Positions 1 to 4,700 are shown, counted from the stretch's first letter. The stretch is DNA of 5,802 nt from Desulfurococcales archaeon (GCA_027064845.1 JAMOPC010000489.1:1-5802); one strand, 5' to 3'. Numbers and translations: made by a program. Notes: generated from the letters alone by a model not told the origin.

Positions 1-43
1 TCCGAGAGGCCTCGCAGCCGCCCCAAGCTGGGATCGGGCCGCT
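1..43 (+). rRNA. rrf: 5S ribosomal RNA, 3' end (partial, cut by the window edge)
   Basis: This is the last ~43 bases of an archaeal 5S rRNA; the rest lies left of the window. The segment CTCGCAGCC, then CGCCCC, then AAGCTGGGAT, then CGGGCCGC matches, in order, the 3' domain I remember from crenarchaeal 5S rRNAs (CGCAGCCCC, AAGCUGGGAU, GGGC tail). The final CGGGCCGC would pair with the 5' end of the molecule to close helix I. It is strikingly GC-rich compared with the AT-rich DNA that follows, as expected for a structured RNA in a hyperthermophile. No 23S sequence is visible, so I cannot say whether the gene stands alone. The exact 3' end is uncertain by a few bases. Confidence 0.83.
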
Positions 44-53
44 TCCTCTTCTA
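43..53 (+). terminator. Pyrimidine-rich termination signal of the 5S rRNA gene
   Basis: Directly after the closing helix of the 5S rRNA the + strand reads TTCCTCTTCTA, a pyrimidine tract of the kind that ends archaeal stable RNA transcripts. No separate hairpin is needed in archaea. The call rests on position and composition only. Confidence 0.5.
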
Positions 54-143
54 CTAATCTCAACAAATGGATATGTAACTTTATTCCAATATAACCCATT
101 ATTTACTGCGTAGAGATGTAATAGACTGATCTAATGAAATATT

Positions 144-152
144 CTTTTAGAG
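144..152 (+). promoter_or_regulatory. Possible TATA box for the secreted-protein gene
   Basis: CTTTTAGAG resembles a crenarchaeal TATA element and is preceded by the purine-rich GAAAT, which could be a BRE. Initiation about 25 bases downstream would fall near 173 and give a leader of roughly 19 bases before the TTG start at 192, long enough to include the GGTG at 180-183. The rest of the 54-191 spacer is AT-rich with no reading frame or repeat that I can support. Several other AT-rich hexamers exist nearby, so this is weak. Confidence 0.25.
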
Positions 153-191
153 GCGTACATAACATAATTTCTATTATTAGGTGTTTACGTC

Positions 192-1070
192 TTGGTTAGG
201 AGAGATTTTGTGCTTTCGTCTATAATTTTATTTATACTTTTGTCGAGTGGTATTACGATGCACCACAGTAGTTATACTGTTCCTTTGCCCAACAAGAATT
301 TATTGAAAACCTTTTTAGAAAATCAGTATGTTGCTGAAGTAGGGTTGTTAAAGGCGGCTAGGTTTACTTATCCTGAGAATACTACAATTTATGTAGCTAA
401 TGATAATGTTTTAGCAGCTAGAGCCTTAGCTGTTCTGGGTTCTCCTCTCGCTTTACATGTTCTATACGTGTTGAACCATAATTTTAGTAGTGGATGGAAT
501 TGCAAAGTAGATGTTCTCTTGGGCAAAAATATTCCTGATAAGTTCTATGCATCTTATAATGAATATGTTGGGAAAATTAATGATTATACAATATTCTATG
601 AGAAGATGAATAAAACAATACTTATCAACGATTGGTATAATTATGCTGATTTACTCGTATATTATGCACTAAATAAATTGTTAATGGATTCTAGATTCGA
701 TGCTGAAAGAGCTTTTCTTAATTTAACTAAAATGTGGGATGGTTATGGTTTCAAAGATAATTATTCAAAGGAGCATGGAGTCTATGAAACGTATAAATGC
801 GCTCTCTACATTTACCTCTATAGAGCATTAAATGTTGCTGGATCCAAGTTAGTTAGTAATTATAAAAATATATATGATAAATGCTTGAAAATCATAACTA
901 AGGCTCAAGACCCAGTCTTTGGTGGTATTTATACAAACTATAAAGTTGTTAACAATAAGGTAATTATCCTAAAGGGAAATGGATATGATATGAATACTGA
1001 GACTACAAGCATAGTTGTTCTCGCAATCTATAGTAATTATCCGGAAATAATAGGTTCAAGAGGCTGTTAA
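192..1070 (+). CDS. Secreted or membrane-anchored helical protein of unknown function
   Basis: I do not recognise the family. The 292-residue product starts with a signal-like segment: basic VRRD at residues 2-5, then a hydrophobic stretch at about 6-23. RRDFVL has some resemblance to a twin-arginine motif, but the core is hydrophobic enough for Sec. No later hydrophobic helix is obvious, so the body (about 30-292) probably lies outside the cell, possibly tethered by the N-terminus. It holds five N-glycosylation sequons (N63, N97, N140, N177, N190) and four cysteines (104, 203, 231, 292). Helical blocks such as YADLLVYYALNKLL and NTETTSIVVLAIYS, with MWDGYGF and FGGIY turns, recall alpha/alpha-toroid proteins, but this is an inference. 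The TTG start is supported by GGTG at 180-183, eight bases upstream; GTG at 210 is an alternative that would lose the basic residues. Codons favour T in the third position, unlike pyruvate kinase. Confidence 0.68.
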   Translation: MVRRDFVLSSIILFILLSSGITMHHSSYTVPLPNKNLLKTFLENQYVAEVGLLKAARFTYPENTTIYVANDNVLAARALAVLGSPLALHVLYVLNHNFSSGWNCKVDVLLGKNIPDKFYASYNEYVGKINDYTIFYEKMNKTILINDWYNYADLLVYYALNKLLMDSRFDAERAFLNLTKMWDGYGFKDNYSKEHGVYETYKCALYIYLYRALNVAGSKLVSNYKNIYDKCLKIITKAQDPVFGGIYTNYKVVNNKVIILKGNGYDMNTETTSIVVLAIYSNYPEIIGSRGC

Positions 1071-1355
1071 CGAGTCTTTTTTCATAGCTCTTTTAATGAA
1101 TAGTATTGTGAATACTAATAATATAACTATGACAACATAGCCTAGAATAAAGAGTATGTAAAGAGAGTTAGTATCTGTTCCAACGCCAAAACATATTGGT
1201 ATAAAAAATATCACTATACAACCAGCTGCTCCACCATGTATGTTTGAACCACTTAAACCACTCATTATACCATACATTACTGCCGAGAAGATTATGAGAA
1301 TTCCTATAAATATAAGCACGTAGCCGATAATAAACCATGAAAACTCTCGCTCCAT
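1056..1355 (-). CDS. Small two-helix membrane protein, divergent DUF131/TIGR00304-like paralog
   Basis: This 99-residue protein has transmembrane segments at about 6-32 and 65-87 and a basic tail (KRAMKK, 88-93), so the C-terminus is probably cytoplasmic. Between the helices, GCIVIFFIPICFGVG (45-59) aligns with GGVIIIGPVPIVFGS of the protein encoded just upstream, so the two look like paralogs. The family's glycine-proline core is mostly replaced here, leaving IPI-FG. DUF131 (TIGR00304) is an archaeal membrane family of unknown function. I chose ATG 1355 because the upstream stop (TAA, 1360-1358) is two bases before it and GGGGTGG (1370-1364) lies eight bases upstream. A GTG at 1367 would overlap that ribosome binding site. 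The gene is probably translated by coupling with its upstream neighbour. Its 3' end overlaps the convergent gene by 15 bases. Confidence 0.6.
   Translation of the reverse strand: MEREFSWFIIGYVLIFIGILIIFSAVMYGIMSGLSGSNIHGGAAGCIVIFFIPICFGVGTDTNSLYILFILGYVVIVILLVFTILFIKRAMKKDSLTAS
1076..1083 (+). terminator. T-run terminator after the secreted-protein gene
   Basis: Six T residues at 1077-1082 lie six bases after the TAA stop of the + strand gene, a good position for an archaeal oligo-T terminator. The same bases encode the lysine codons (AAA AAA) near the end of the opposing membrane-protein gene, so the run could also be simply coding. Confidence 0.4.
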
Positions 1356-1357
1356 GC

Positions 1358-1639
1358 TTATGACCACCCCTTCAACCCTATTATGTATGTTATAAGCACA
1401 ATAACTGTGAGAATAATGGCTAGTATAAGCATTAATGTTGAAATGTTCTTAGAAGAACCAAATACTATCGGGACTGGGCCTATGATTATAACACCTCCAG
1501 CTTCAACATTCCCTTCTTTTCTCGAACTTGAAAACATTCCAATAAATAAGATTAAGAAACCAATAAATATAATCACCATACCGATAACAACGCCATAAAA
1601 TAAATAATCAGGTAGAAAGATACTGGTTTGGTTCACCAA
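1358..1639 (-). CDS. DUF131/TIGR00304 family membrane protein
   Basis: This 93-residue protein has transmembrane helices at about 13-36 and 67-88. The linker carries the motif GGVIIIGPVPIVFG (48-61), which I recognise as the signature of the archaeal DUF131 (PF01998, TIGR00304) family of small membrane proteins; function is unknown. Topology is probably both ends on the same side, with the glycine-rich motif just before helix 2. The TTG start at 1639 has GGTGA (1650-1646) six bases upstream; GTG 1636 is an equally reasonable alternative and changes the protein by one residue. It is the first gene of a two-gene minus-strand unit: its TAA is two bases from the ATG of the paralog downstream. It diverges from the DUF1805 gene across about 64 bases. 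Confidence 0.75.
   Translation of the reverse strand: MVNQTSIFLPDYLFYGVVIGMVIIFIGFLILFIGMFSSSRKEGNVEAGGVIIIGPVPIVFGSSKNISTLMLILAIILTVIVLITYIIGLKGWS
1364..1370 (-). promoter_or_regulatory. Ribosome binding site deciding the ATG 1355 start
   Basis: On the minus strand GGGGTGG (1370-1364), within the last codons of the upstream gene, precedes ATG 1355 by eight bases. A start at GTG 1367 would lie inside the site itself, so ATG 1355 is preferred. Confidence 0.55.
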
Positions 1640-1645
1640 GTATTT

Positions 1646-1650
1646 TCACC
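1646..1650 (-). promoter_or_regulatory. Ribosome binding site of the DUF131 gene
   Basis: Minus-strand GGTGA (1650-1646) matches the archaeal anti-Shine-Dalgarno and lies six bases before TTG 1639 and nine before GTG 1636. It supports a non-ATG start here, as no ATG is suitably placed. Confidence 0.55.
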
Positions 1651-1693
1651 CATAACTATTTACGTGGATCAAACCATATTATTCTTTACAGAG
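1651..1693. promoter_or_regulatory. Divergent promoter region between the DUF131 and DUF1805 units
   Basis: This short AT-rich spacer must drive both the minus-strand membrane-protein pair and the + strand DUF1805-pyruvate kinase cluster. On the minus strand AATAATATGG (1683-1674) would place initiation near 1655. On the + strand the ATTTAC around 1658 would place it near 1685. The two units would then overlap at the promoter and could interfere or be co-regulated. The TATA assignments are by eye and weak; the divergent layout itself is clear. Confidence 0.35.
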
Positions 1694-1698
1694 GGTGA
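1694..1698 (+). promoter_or_regulatory. Ribosome binding site deciding the GTG 1704 start
   Basis: GGTGA (1694-1698), within AGAGGGTGAA, sits five bases before GTG 1704. The other candidate start, GTG 1695, is part of this ribosome binding site and has none of its own, so 1704 is preferred. Confidence 0.6.
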
Positions 1699-1703
1699 AT
1701 ATC

Positions 1704-2009
1704 GTGCTTCCCTATACAGTTCTAAGAACTAAGATCATAGAAATTAATGGGAAAAAGATAGTGGGGTTCGAAATAGATCTTCCAAACGCTCCACCCTTAA
1801 TAATTCTTAGAGGAGACAAGGGATTCATAATGTGTGGATACTTGGATATAAAAGTGGCCGAAAAACTTGGCTTAGTAGCTGCTAGAATAACTGGTGTGAA
1901 AAACGTTGAAGAAGCACTTGATAAAACAATTAATGAGGCTACAAGTAAAGCAATAGAGCAAGGAATAAAGCCTGGAATGAAAGTTAGAGAAATACTTAAA
2001 ATCCTATAA
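1704..2009 (+). CDS. DUF1805 domain protein (YunC-like)
   Basis: The 101-residue product is a single DUF1805 (PF08827) domain, a small alpha/beta family found in archaea and bacteria (YunC in Bacillus); its biochemical role is not established. Family features visible are PPLIILRGDKGFIMCGYLD (about 30-48), with the conserved CGYLD turn at C44, then AEKLGLVAARITGVKNVEEAL and the C-terminal AIEQGIKPGMKVREIL. It has no signal peptide or membrane segment, so it is cytoplasmic. The start is GTG 1704, supported by GGTGA five bases upstream. It is the first gene of a tight + strand cluster with a small membrane protein (20-base gap) and pyruvate kinase, so co-transcription is likely, though a functional link to glycolysis is unproven. 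Confidence 0.82.
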   Translation: MLPYTVLRTKIIEINGKKIVGFEIDLPNAPPLIILRGDKGFIMCGYLDIKVAEKLGLVAARITGVKNVEEALDKTINEATSKAIEQGIKPGMKVREILKIL

Positions 2010-2018
2010 CCAAGACTT

Positions 2019-2023
2019 GGTGA
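2019..2023 (+). promoter_or_regulatory. Ribosome binding site supporting the TTG 2030 start
   Basis: GGTGA (2019-2023) lies in the 20-base gap after the DUF1805 stop and six bases before TTG 2030. It supports a TTG start for the small membrane protein. Confidence 0.55.
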
Positions 2024-2029
2024 AATCTT

Positions 2030-2293
2030 TTGGCAAATAAGAAGATCACGGGTATTTCCATGATCCTCTTCTCATTCATCTTATTGTTTACATATACGTT
2101 TGGGTTAATCATATACCCAGATCTCAAAATATATGATGTGAAGTTATCAGAACTTCTCATGAAAGGAACTATCTATGTACTAATAGTTGTATTCGCCTGC
2201 ATTATCGGATACATAGGATACACATATCTAAAAACAACACCACCTAATATAGAGGAAGTTGTTAGGGAGTATAAAGAATATGTTAAGAAATAA
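2030..2293 (+). CDS. Small two-helix membrane protein, function unknown
   Basis: I do not recognise this 87-residue protein. It has a short basic N-terminus (ANKK), a transmembrane helix at about 8-29, an external loop (YPDLKIYDVKLSELLMKG, about 29-46), a second helix at about 47-66 and a charged C-terminal segment (about 72-87) likely to be a cytoplasmic amphipathic helix. By the positive-inside rule both ends face the cytoplasm. The TTG start has GGTGA six bases upstream. It lies between DUF1805 (20-base gap) and pyruvate kinase (24-base gap) on the same strand, and so is probably translated from their mRNA. Nothing in the sequence shows a catalytic or binding site. It may be an integral partner or merely a passenger of the operon. 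Confidence 0.65.
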   Translation: MANKKITGISMILFSFILLFTYTFGLIIYPDLKIYDVKLSELLMKGTIYVLIVVFACIIGYIGYTYLKTTPPNIEEVVREYKEYVKK

Positions 2294-2303
2294 GTTCTCT
2301 GAG

Positions 2304-2311
2304 GGAGGTGA
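2304..2311 (+). promoter_or_regulatory. Strong ribosome binding site of pyruvate kinase
   Basis: GGAGGTGA is close to the full complement of the archaeal 16S tail and lies six bases before GTG 2318. It is the strongest such site in the window, suggests efficient independent translation of pyruvate kinase within the cluster, and fixes its GTG start. Confidence 0.75.
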
Positions 2312-2317
2312 AATTAA

Positions 2318-3733
2318 GTGTATAGGAAAGTAAAAATAATAACAACTATTGGTCCTTCAAGTGGGAATTATGATACAATATATAAACTGATCCAAGAAGG
2401 AGTAGATGGTTTTAGGATAAACTTTAGCCATGGAGAACCAAAGCAATGGGATGAATGGATCAAGATGGTTAGAGAAGTATCTACTAAGTTAGAGAAGGAA
2501 GTAGCACTAATAGGTGATATCCCAGGACCACAGATACGTATTGGTAACTTACCAGTACAGGAAATAAAGGCCAAGGAGACAGTCAAACTGGTTTTTGGCG
2601 AAGAAACAAATGAGATGAAAACAATACCTATTCCGATAAAGAAAGTTTTCGAAATATTAGAGCTTGGCGATACCCTACTAATTGATGATGGAAGAGTTAT
2701 ATTAAGAATAATTGATATAGGCGAGAAAGAAGCTGAAGCTATTGTATTAAATGATGCAACTCTTTACCCTAGAAAAACACTCGTAGTATTCGGAAAAGAA
2801 GTAGACTTACCAGTGATCACTGCTAAAGACATAGAGTTACTGAAATACTCGGTCTCTAGGGACTTAACGTTTATAGCTATAAGTTTCGTCAGGAGACAAA
2901 ATGATGTCTTAATAGTGAAGGATCTATTGAATAGATTGGGTGGTAAGATCAATATTATATCAAAAATAGAGACGAGATCAGCTGTGCGTAACCTAAAAGA
3001 GATCATAGAAGTATCAGATGCAATTATTATAGCACGCGGAGATCTAGGCATGCATTTCAGCTTAGAAGAAATACCTAGAATACAACGTAAAATAGCTAGG
3101 GAATCAATTATGCTTGGAAAACCAAGTATCGTAGCAACACAGCTTCTTGAATCAATGATTAATTATCCAAGACCTAGTAGGAGCGAAGTAGTAGATGTAG
3201 TGAACGCAGTATATGATCTTGTGGATGCACTACTATTAACAGATGAAACCGCTATTGGGAAATACCCTGTTGAAGCTGTCAAGTGGTTAAAAAGAATAAT
3301 TGCTTCAGCAGAATCAACAATTATAATGGATCAAGTAATGAAGATCAGGGAGAAAACAAAACTTGAGACATTAAGGGAAAAATACGCTATTGGCTTAATA
3401 CTTCTCGCTGAGAAAATAAACTGTAAAGTACTCATATTTACAAAAACATCAACGATCCCACCATTAATATCTAGGTTCAGGCCCCAAGTACCTGTCTATG
3501 TTGGGACTATTAACAAGAAAATAGCCGAAAAACTAGCAATATACTATGGTATAAAACCATATACTCTATCACAAGTACCTCCGGATAAAACAATAGATTA
3601 TGACCAAGGAGTAAGGCTACTATACAACTACTTAAAGAACAGAGAAGAAATCACATATGGAGAAATAATAGCCGAAGCCTATGGTAGGAGAGAAACTGAG
3701 ATACACGAGATAAAAATTAGGCAAGTTATTTGA
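2318..3733 (+). CDS. pyk: Pyruvate kinase
   Basis: Pyruvate kinase transfers phosphate from phosphoenolpyruvate to ADP, the last and effectively irreversible step of glycolysis, in the cytoplasm. The 471 residues match the usual length. The A domain (about 1-66 and 164-335) carries RINFSHG (33-39), the catalytic lysine and metal-binding glutamate in SKIETR (K216, E218), ARGDLG (239-244, D242) and ATQLLESM (273-280, T274). LPVITAKD (164-171) ends the B domain (about 75-163). The C domain is about 345-471. The start GTG 2318 has a strong GGAGGTGA. The segment aligned to the classic DTKGPEIR reads DIPGPQIR (67-74), giving Gln where K+-dependent enzymes have Glu. The C-domain phosphate loop is TKTSTIPPL (375-383), not the usual TxTGxTA, so fructose-bisphosphate activation is unlikely. 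It is the last gene of a likely operon with DUF1805 and a small membrane protein. Catalytic residues are intact. Confidence 0.97.
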   Translation: MYRKVKIITTIGPSSGNYDTIYKLIQEGVDGFRINFSHGEPKQWDEWIKMVREVSTKLEKEVALIGDIPGPQIRIGNLPVQEIKAKETVKLVFGEETNEMKTIPIPIKKVFEILELGDTLLIDDGRVILRIIDIGEKEAEAIVLNDATLYPRKTLVVFGKEVDLPVITAKDIELLKYSVSRDLTFIAISFVRRQNDVLIVKDLLNRLGGKINIISKIETRSAVRNLKEIIEVSDAIIIARGDLGMHFSLEEIPRIQRKIARESIMLGKPSIVATQLLESMINYPRPSRSEVVDVVNAVYDLVDALLLTDETAIGKYPVEAVKWLKRIIASAESTIIMDQVMKIREKTKLETLREKYAIGLILLAEKINCKVLIFTKTSTIPPLISRFRPQVPVYVGTINKKIAEKLAIYYGIKPYTLSQVPPDKTIDYDQGVRLLYNYLKNREEITYGEIIAEAYGRRETEIHEIKIRQVI

Positions 3734-3742
3734 GAAAAAGAA
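3732..3742 (-). terminator. T-rich terminator downstream of tRNA-Thr
   Basis: Read on the minus strand, TTCTTTTTCTC (3742-3732) lies about 21 bases after the tRNA 3' end and would end the tRNA primary transcript. It overlaps the stop codon of the convergent pyruvate kinase gene. Confidence 0.4.
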
Positions 3743-3763
3743 CAATGTATAAGAACGCATTAA

Positions 3764-3869
3764 AGCCGCCGGCGGGATTTGAACCCGCGACCACCGGCTA
3801 CCCCGCGACTTCGGTTATTCGAATAATCCGTTACGAGGCCGGCGCTCTACCGAGCTGAGCTACGGCGGC
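3764..3869 (-). tRNA. tRNA-Thr (anticodon CGU), intron-containing
   Basis: The minus strand folds as a full cloverleaf once a 32-base intron is removed. The acceptor is GCCGCCG (3869-3863) with CGGCGGC (3771-3765) and discriminator T at 3764. The D arm is GCTC/GAGC with loop AGCTCGGTA. The anticodon stem is CCGGC/GCCGG with loop CT-CGT-A plus A. The variable loop is TGGTC, and the T arm is GCGGG-TTCAAAT-CCCGC. The anticodon CGT (3835-3833) decodes ACG threonine. Exon 1 is 3869-3832 (38 bases) and exon 2 is 3799-3764 (36 bases), giving 74 bases mature. CCA is not encoded, since TTA follows, so it must be added after transcription. It lies between the 3' ends of pyruvate kinase and triosephosphate isomerase. 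Confidence 0.95.
3800..3831 (-). other. Archaeal tRNA intron at position 37/38 with bulge-helix-bulge splice motif
   Basis: The intron is 32 bases, after A37 and before A38. The splice motif can be read directly. Loop bases CTCG (32-35) pair with intron CGGG (3805-3802) in a four-base central helix with one U-G pair. The flanking three-base bulges are TA|A at the 5' site and GT|A at the 3' site, each cut after the second base, as archaeal splicing endonuclease requires. The inner helix can form in two ways: CGG (3830-3828) with TCG (3808-3806) next to the central helix, or CGG with CCG (3814-3812) around the palindrome TTATTCGAATAA (3826-3815). Confidence 0.88.
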
Positions 3870-3889
3870 TTATCCATAATTCTTCTAGA

Positions 3890-3897
3890 GAATATAG
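3890..3897 (-). promoter_or_regulatory. Likely TATA box of the tRNA-Thr gene
   Basis: On the minus strand TATATT (3896-3891) lies 22 to 27 bases before the first base of the tRNA. That is where an archaeal TATA box would place initiation at or just ahead of the mature 5' end. The upstream bases are CCCC rather than a purine-rich BRE, so the match is partial. Confidence 0.4.
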
Positions 3898-3901
3898 GGG
3901 A

Positions 3902-3918
3902 TAAAAAATTAATTTTTA
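3902..3918. terminator. Probable bidirectional T-run terminator
   Basis: The inverted sequence AAAAATTAATTTTT (3904-3917) gives a run of six T on the minus strand (3908-3903), about 25 bases after the triosephosphate isomerase stop and just before the tRNA promoter. It also gives five T on the + strand (3913-3917), the first T-run met by a pyruvate kinase transcript. It could therefore end transcription from both sides. The call is based on composition and position. Confidence 0.45.
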
Positions 3919-3932
3919 AGACTTTAAACAAT

Positions 3933-4634
3933 TTATTCTTCAAAAGCCTTGATGCCGTTAAGAGCCATGTCTTTTATTACTTCGTAAGGATTCTTTGCTT
4001 TAACAATTGCTGAAGCTACTAATACTCCACTTGTTCCAAGCTTTATGGCTGCATAAACGTCTTCTCCCTTACTAATACCAGCACCCGTCAAGATTATTAC
4101 TTCGCTATTTACTTTGCGTATCAGCTCAACACTTCTGGTAATAACCTCGGGTTTCGCCTTGCTCACTGGTATACCTGTACCAATAAGCTCTGGTGGTTCA
4201 ACAGCTACCATATCTGGTTTTAAAACAGCGACAGCAGCACCTGTTTCTGGTACATCTGCACACACAAGAGTTCTTAACCCAAGTTCTTTTGCTTTCTTGA
4301 TTAACCAATTTATATCAGCTAGTTTTAACCTATGTTCACTATGATTCAATAATACACCATGAACACCAGCTTCTTTTAATCCCTCTAACGGTATGAAACC
4401 TGTTCTAGCACCTGGTTCAACCGGATCAGCGTGTTGTGCATAAACCTTTATCTCAGTACCCTTTACTACTTCAAGAACTGATTTAATCTCTGTATATGGC
4501 GGTATTAATATGATTTCTACGCCTGTCTCCTCCCATACCTTCTTAGCGTCACGTGCAATCCTTAAAGCGTTTTCGCCGAAGCTGTAAGGATAATATGCCT
4601 TAAAATTCACAGCTACAATCGGTTTTTCAACCAT
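3933..4634 (-). CDS. tpiA: Triosephosphate isomerase (archaeal short type)
   Basis: This enzyme interconverts glyceraldehyde-3-phosphate and dihydroxyacetone phosphate in glycolysis and gluconeogenesis. The 233 residues fit the archaeal form, which is shorter than the ~250-residue bacterial and eukaryotic enzymes and usually tetrameric. Active-site elements are all present: N10 and K12 in VNFKAY, the electrophile H98 in LLNHSEHR, the base E146 in the flexible loop region VAVEPPELIGTG (143-154), and the phosphate-binding turn ILTGAGISKGED (181-192). ATG 4634 is supported by AAGGTGGG about seven bases upstream and by the NFKAY motif falling at the usual distance from the N-terminus. It lies 97 bases downstream of the aldolase/phosphatase gene on the same strand, and the two enzymes share triose-phosphate substrates. 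A T-run in the gap suggests at least partly separate transcription. Confidence 0.97.
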   Translation of the reverse strand: MVEKPIVAVNFKAYYPYSFGENALRIARDAKKVWEETGVEIILIPPYTEIKSVLEVVKGTEIKVYAQHADPVEPGARTGFIPLEGLKEAGVHGVLLNHSEHRLKLADINWLIKKAKELGLRTLVCADVPETGAAVAVLKPDMVAVEPPELIGTGIPVSKAKPEVITRSVELIRKVNSEVIILTGAGISKGEDVYAAIKLGTSGVLVASAIVKAKNPYEVIKDMALNGIKAFEE

Positions 4635-4648
4635 TTCAACCCACCTTG

Positions 4649-4666
4649 TTTTATAGGACTATTTTG
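4649..4666 (-). promoter_or_regulatory. Possible promoter elements of triosephosphate isomerase
   Basis: Minus-strand CAAAATAG (4666-4659) and CTATAAAA (4656-4649) resemble TATA boxes but lie only 15 to 32 bases before ATG 4634. The usual ~25-base spacing would put initiation at or inside the start codon, which clashes with the clear ribosome binding site at 4648-4641. Either the mRNA comes from further upstream or leaderless and leadered forms coexist. Weak. Confidence 0.2.
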
Positions 4667-4690
4667 ACCAGACAAGCTAGAGAGGGGATG

Positions 4691-4700
4691 TAAAAAATTA
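4691..4700 (-). terminator. T-run terminator after the aldolase/phosphatase gene
   Basis: On the minus strand TAATTTTTTA (4700-4691) has six T residues, about 36 bases after the stop codon of the aldolase/phosphatase and 57 bases before the isomerase start. It would separate, fully or in part, the transcripts of the two genes. Confidence 0.4.

Noticed and set aside
1365..1367. GTG as the start of the second membrane-protein gene
   Set aside because: It lies within the GGGGTGG ribosome binding site that serves ATG 1355, and would overlap the upstream gene by 10 bases without gain.
1383..1598. + strand open frame of 71 codons
   Set aside because: It is the complement of the DUF131 gene, is low in complexity, and no family is recognisable. 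The minus-strand frame has a family motif.
1695..1697. GTG as the start of the DUF1805 gene
   Set aside because: It is part of the GGTGA ribosome binding site for GTG 1704 and has no suitable site of its own.
2368..3051. Minus-strand open frames of 72 and 95 codons inside pyruvate kinase
   Set aside because: They are antisense shadows of a strongly conserved enzyme and have no ribosome binding site or recognisable domain that I can see.
3815..3826. Palindrome TTATTCGAATAA as an operator or integration site
   Set aside because: It is wholly inside the tRNA intron and is explained by the intron hairpin. No integrase gene or duplicated tRNA 3' end is present.
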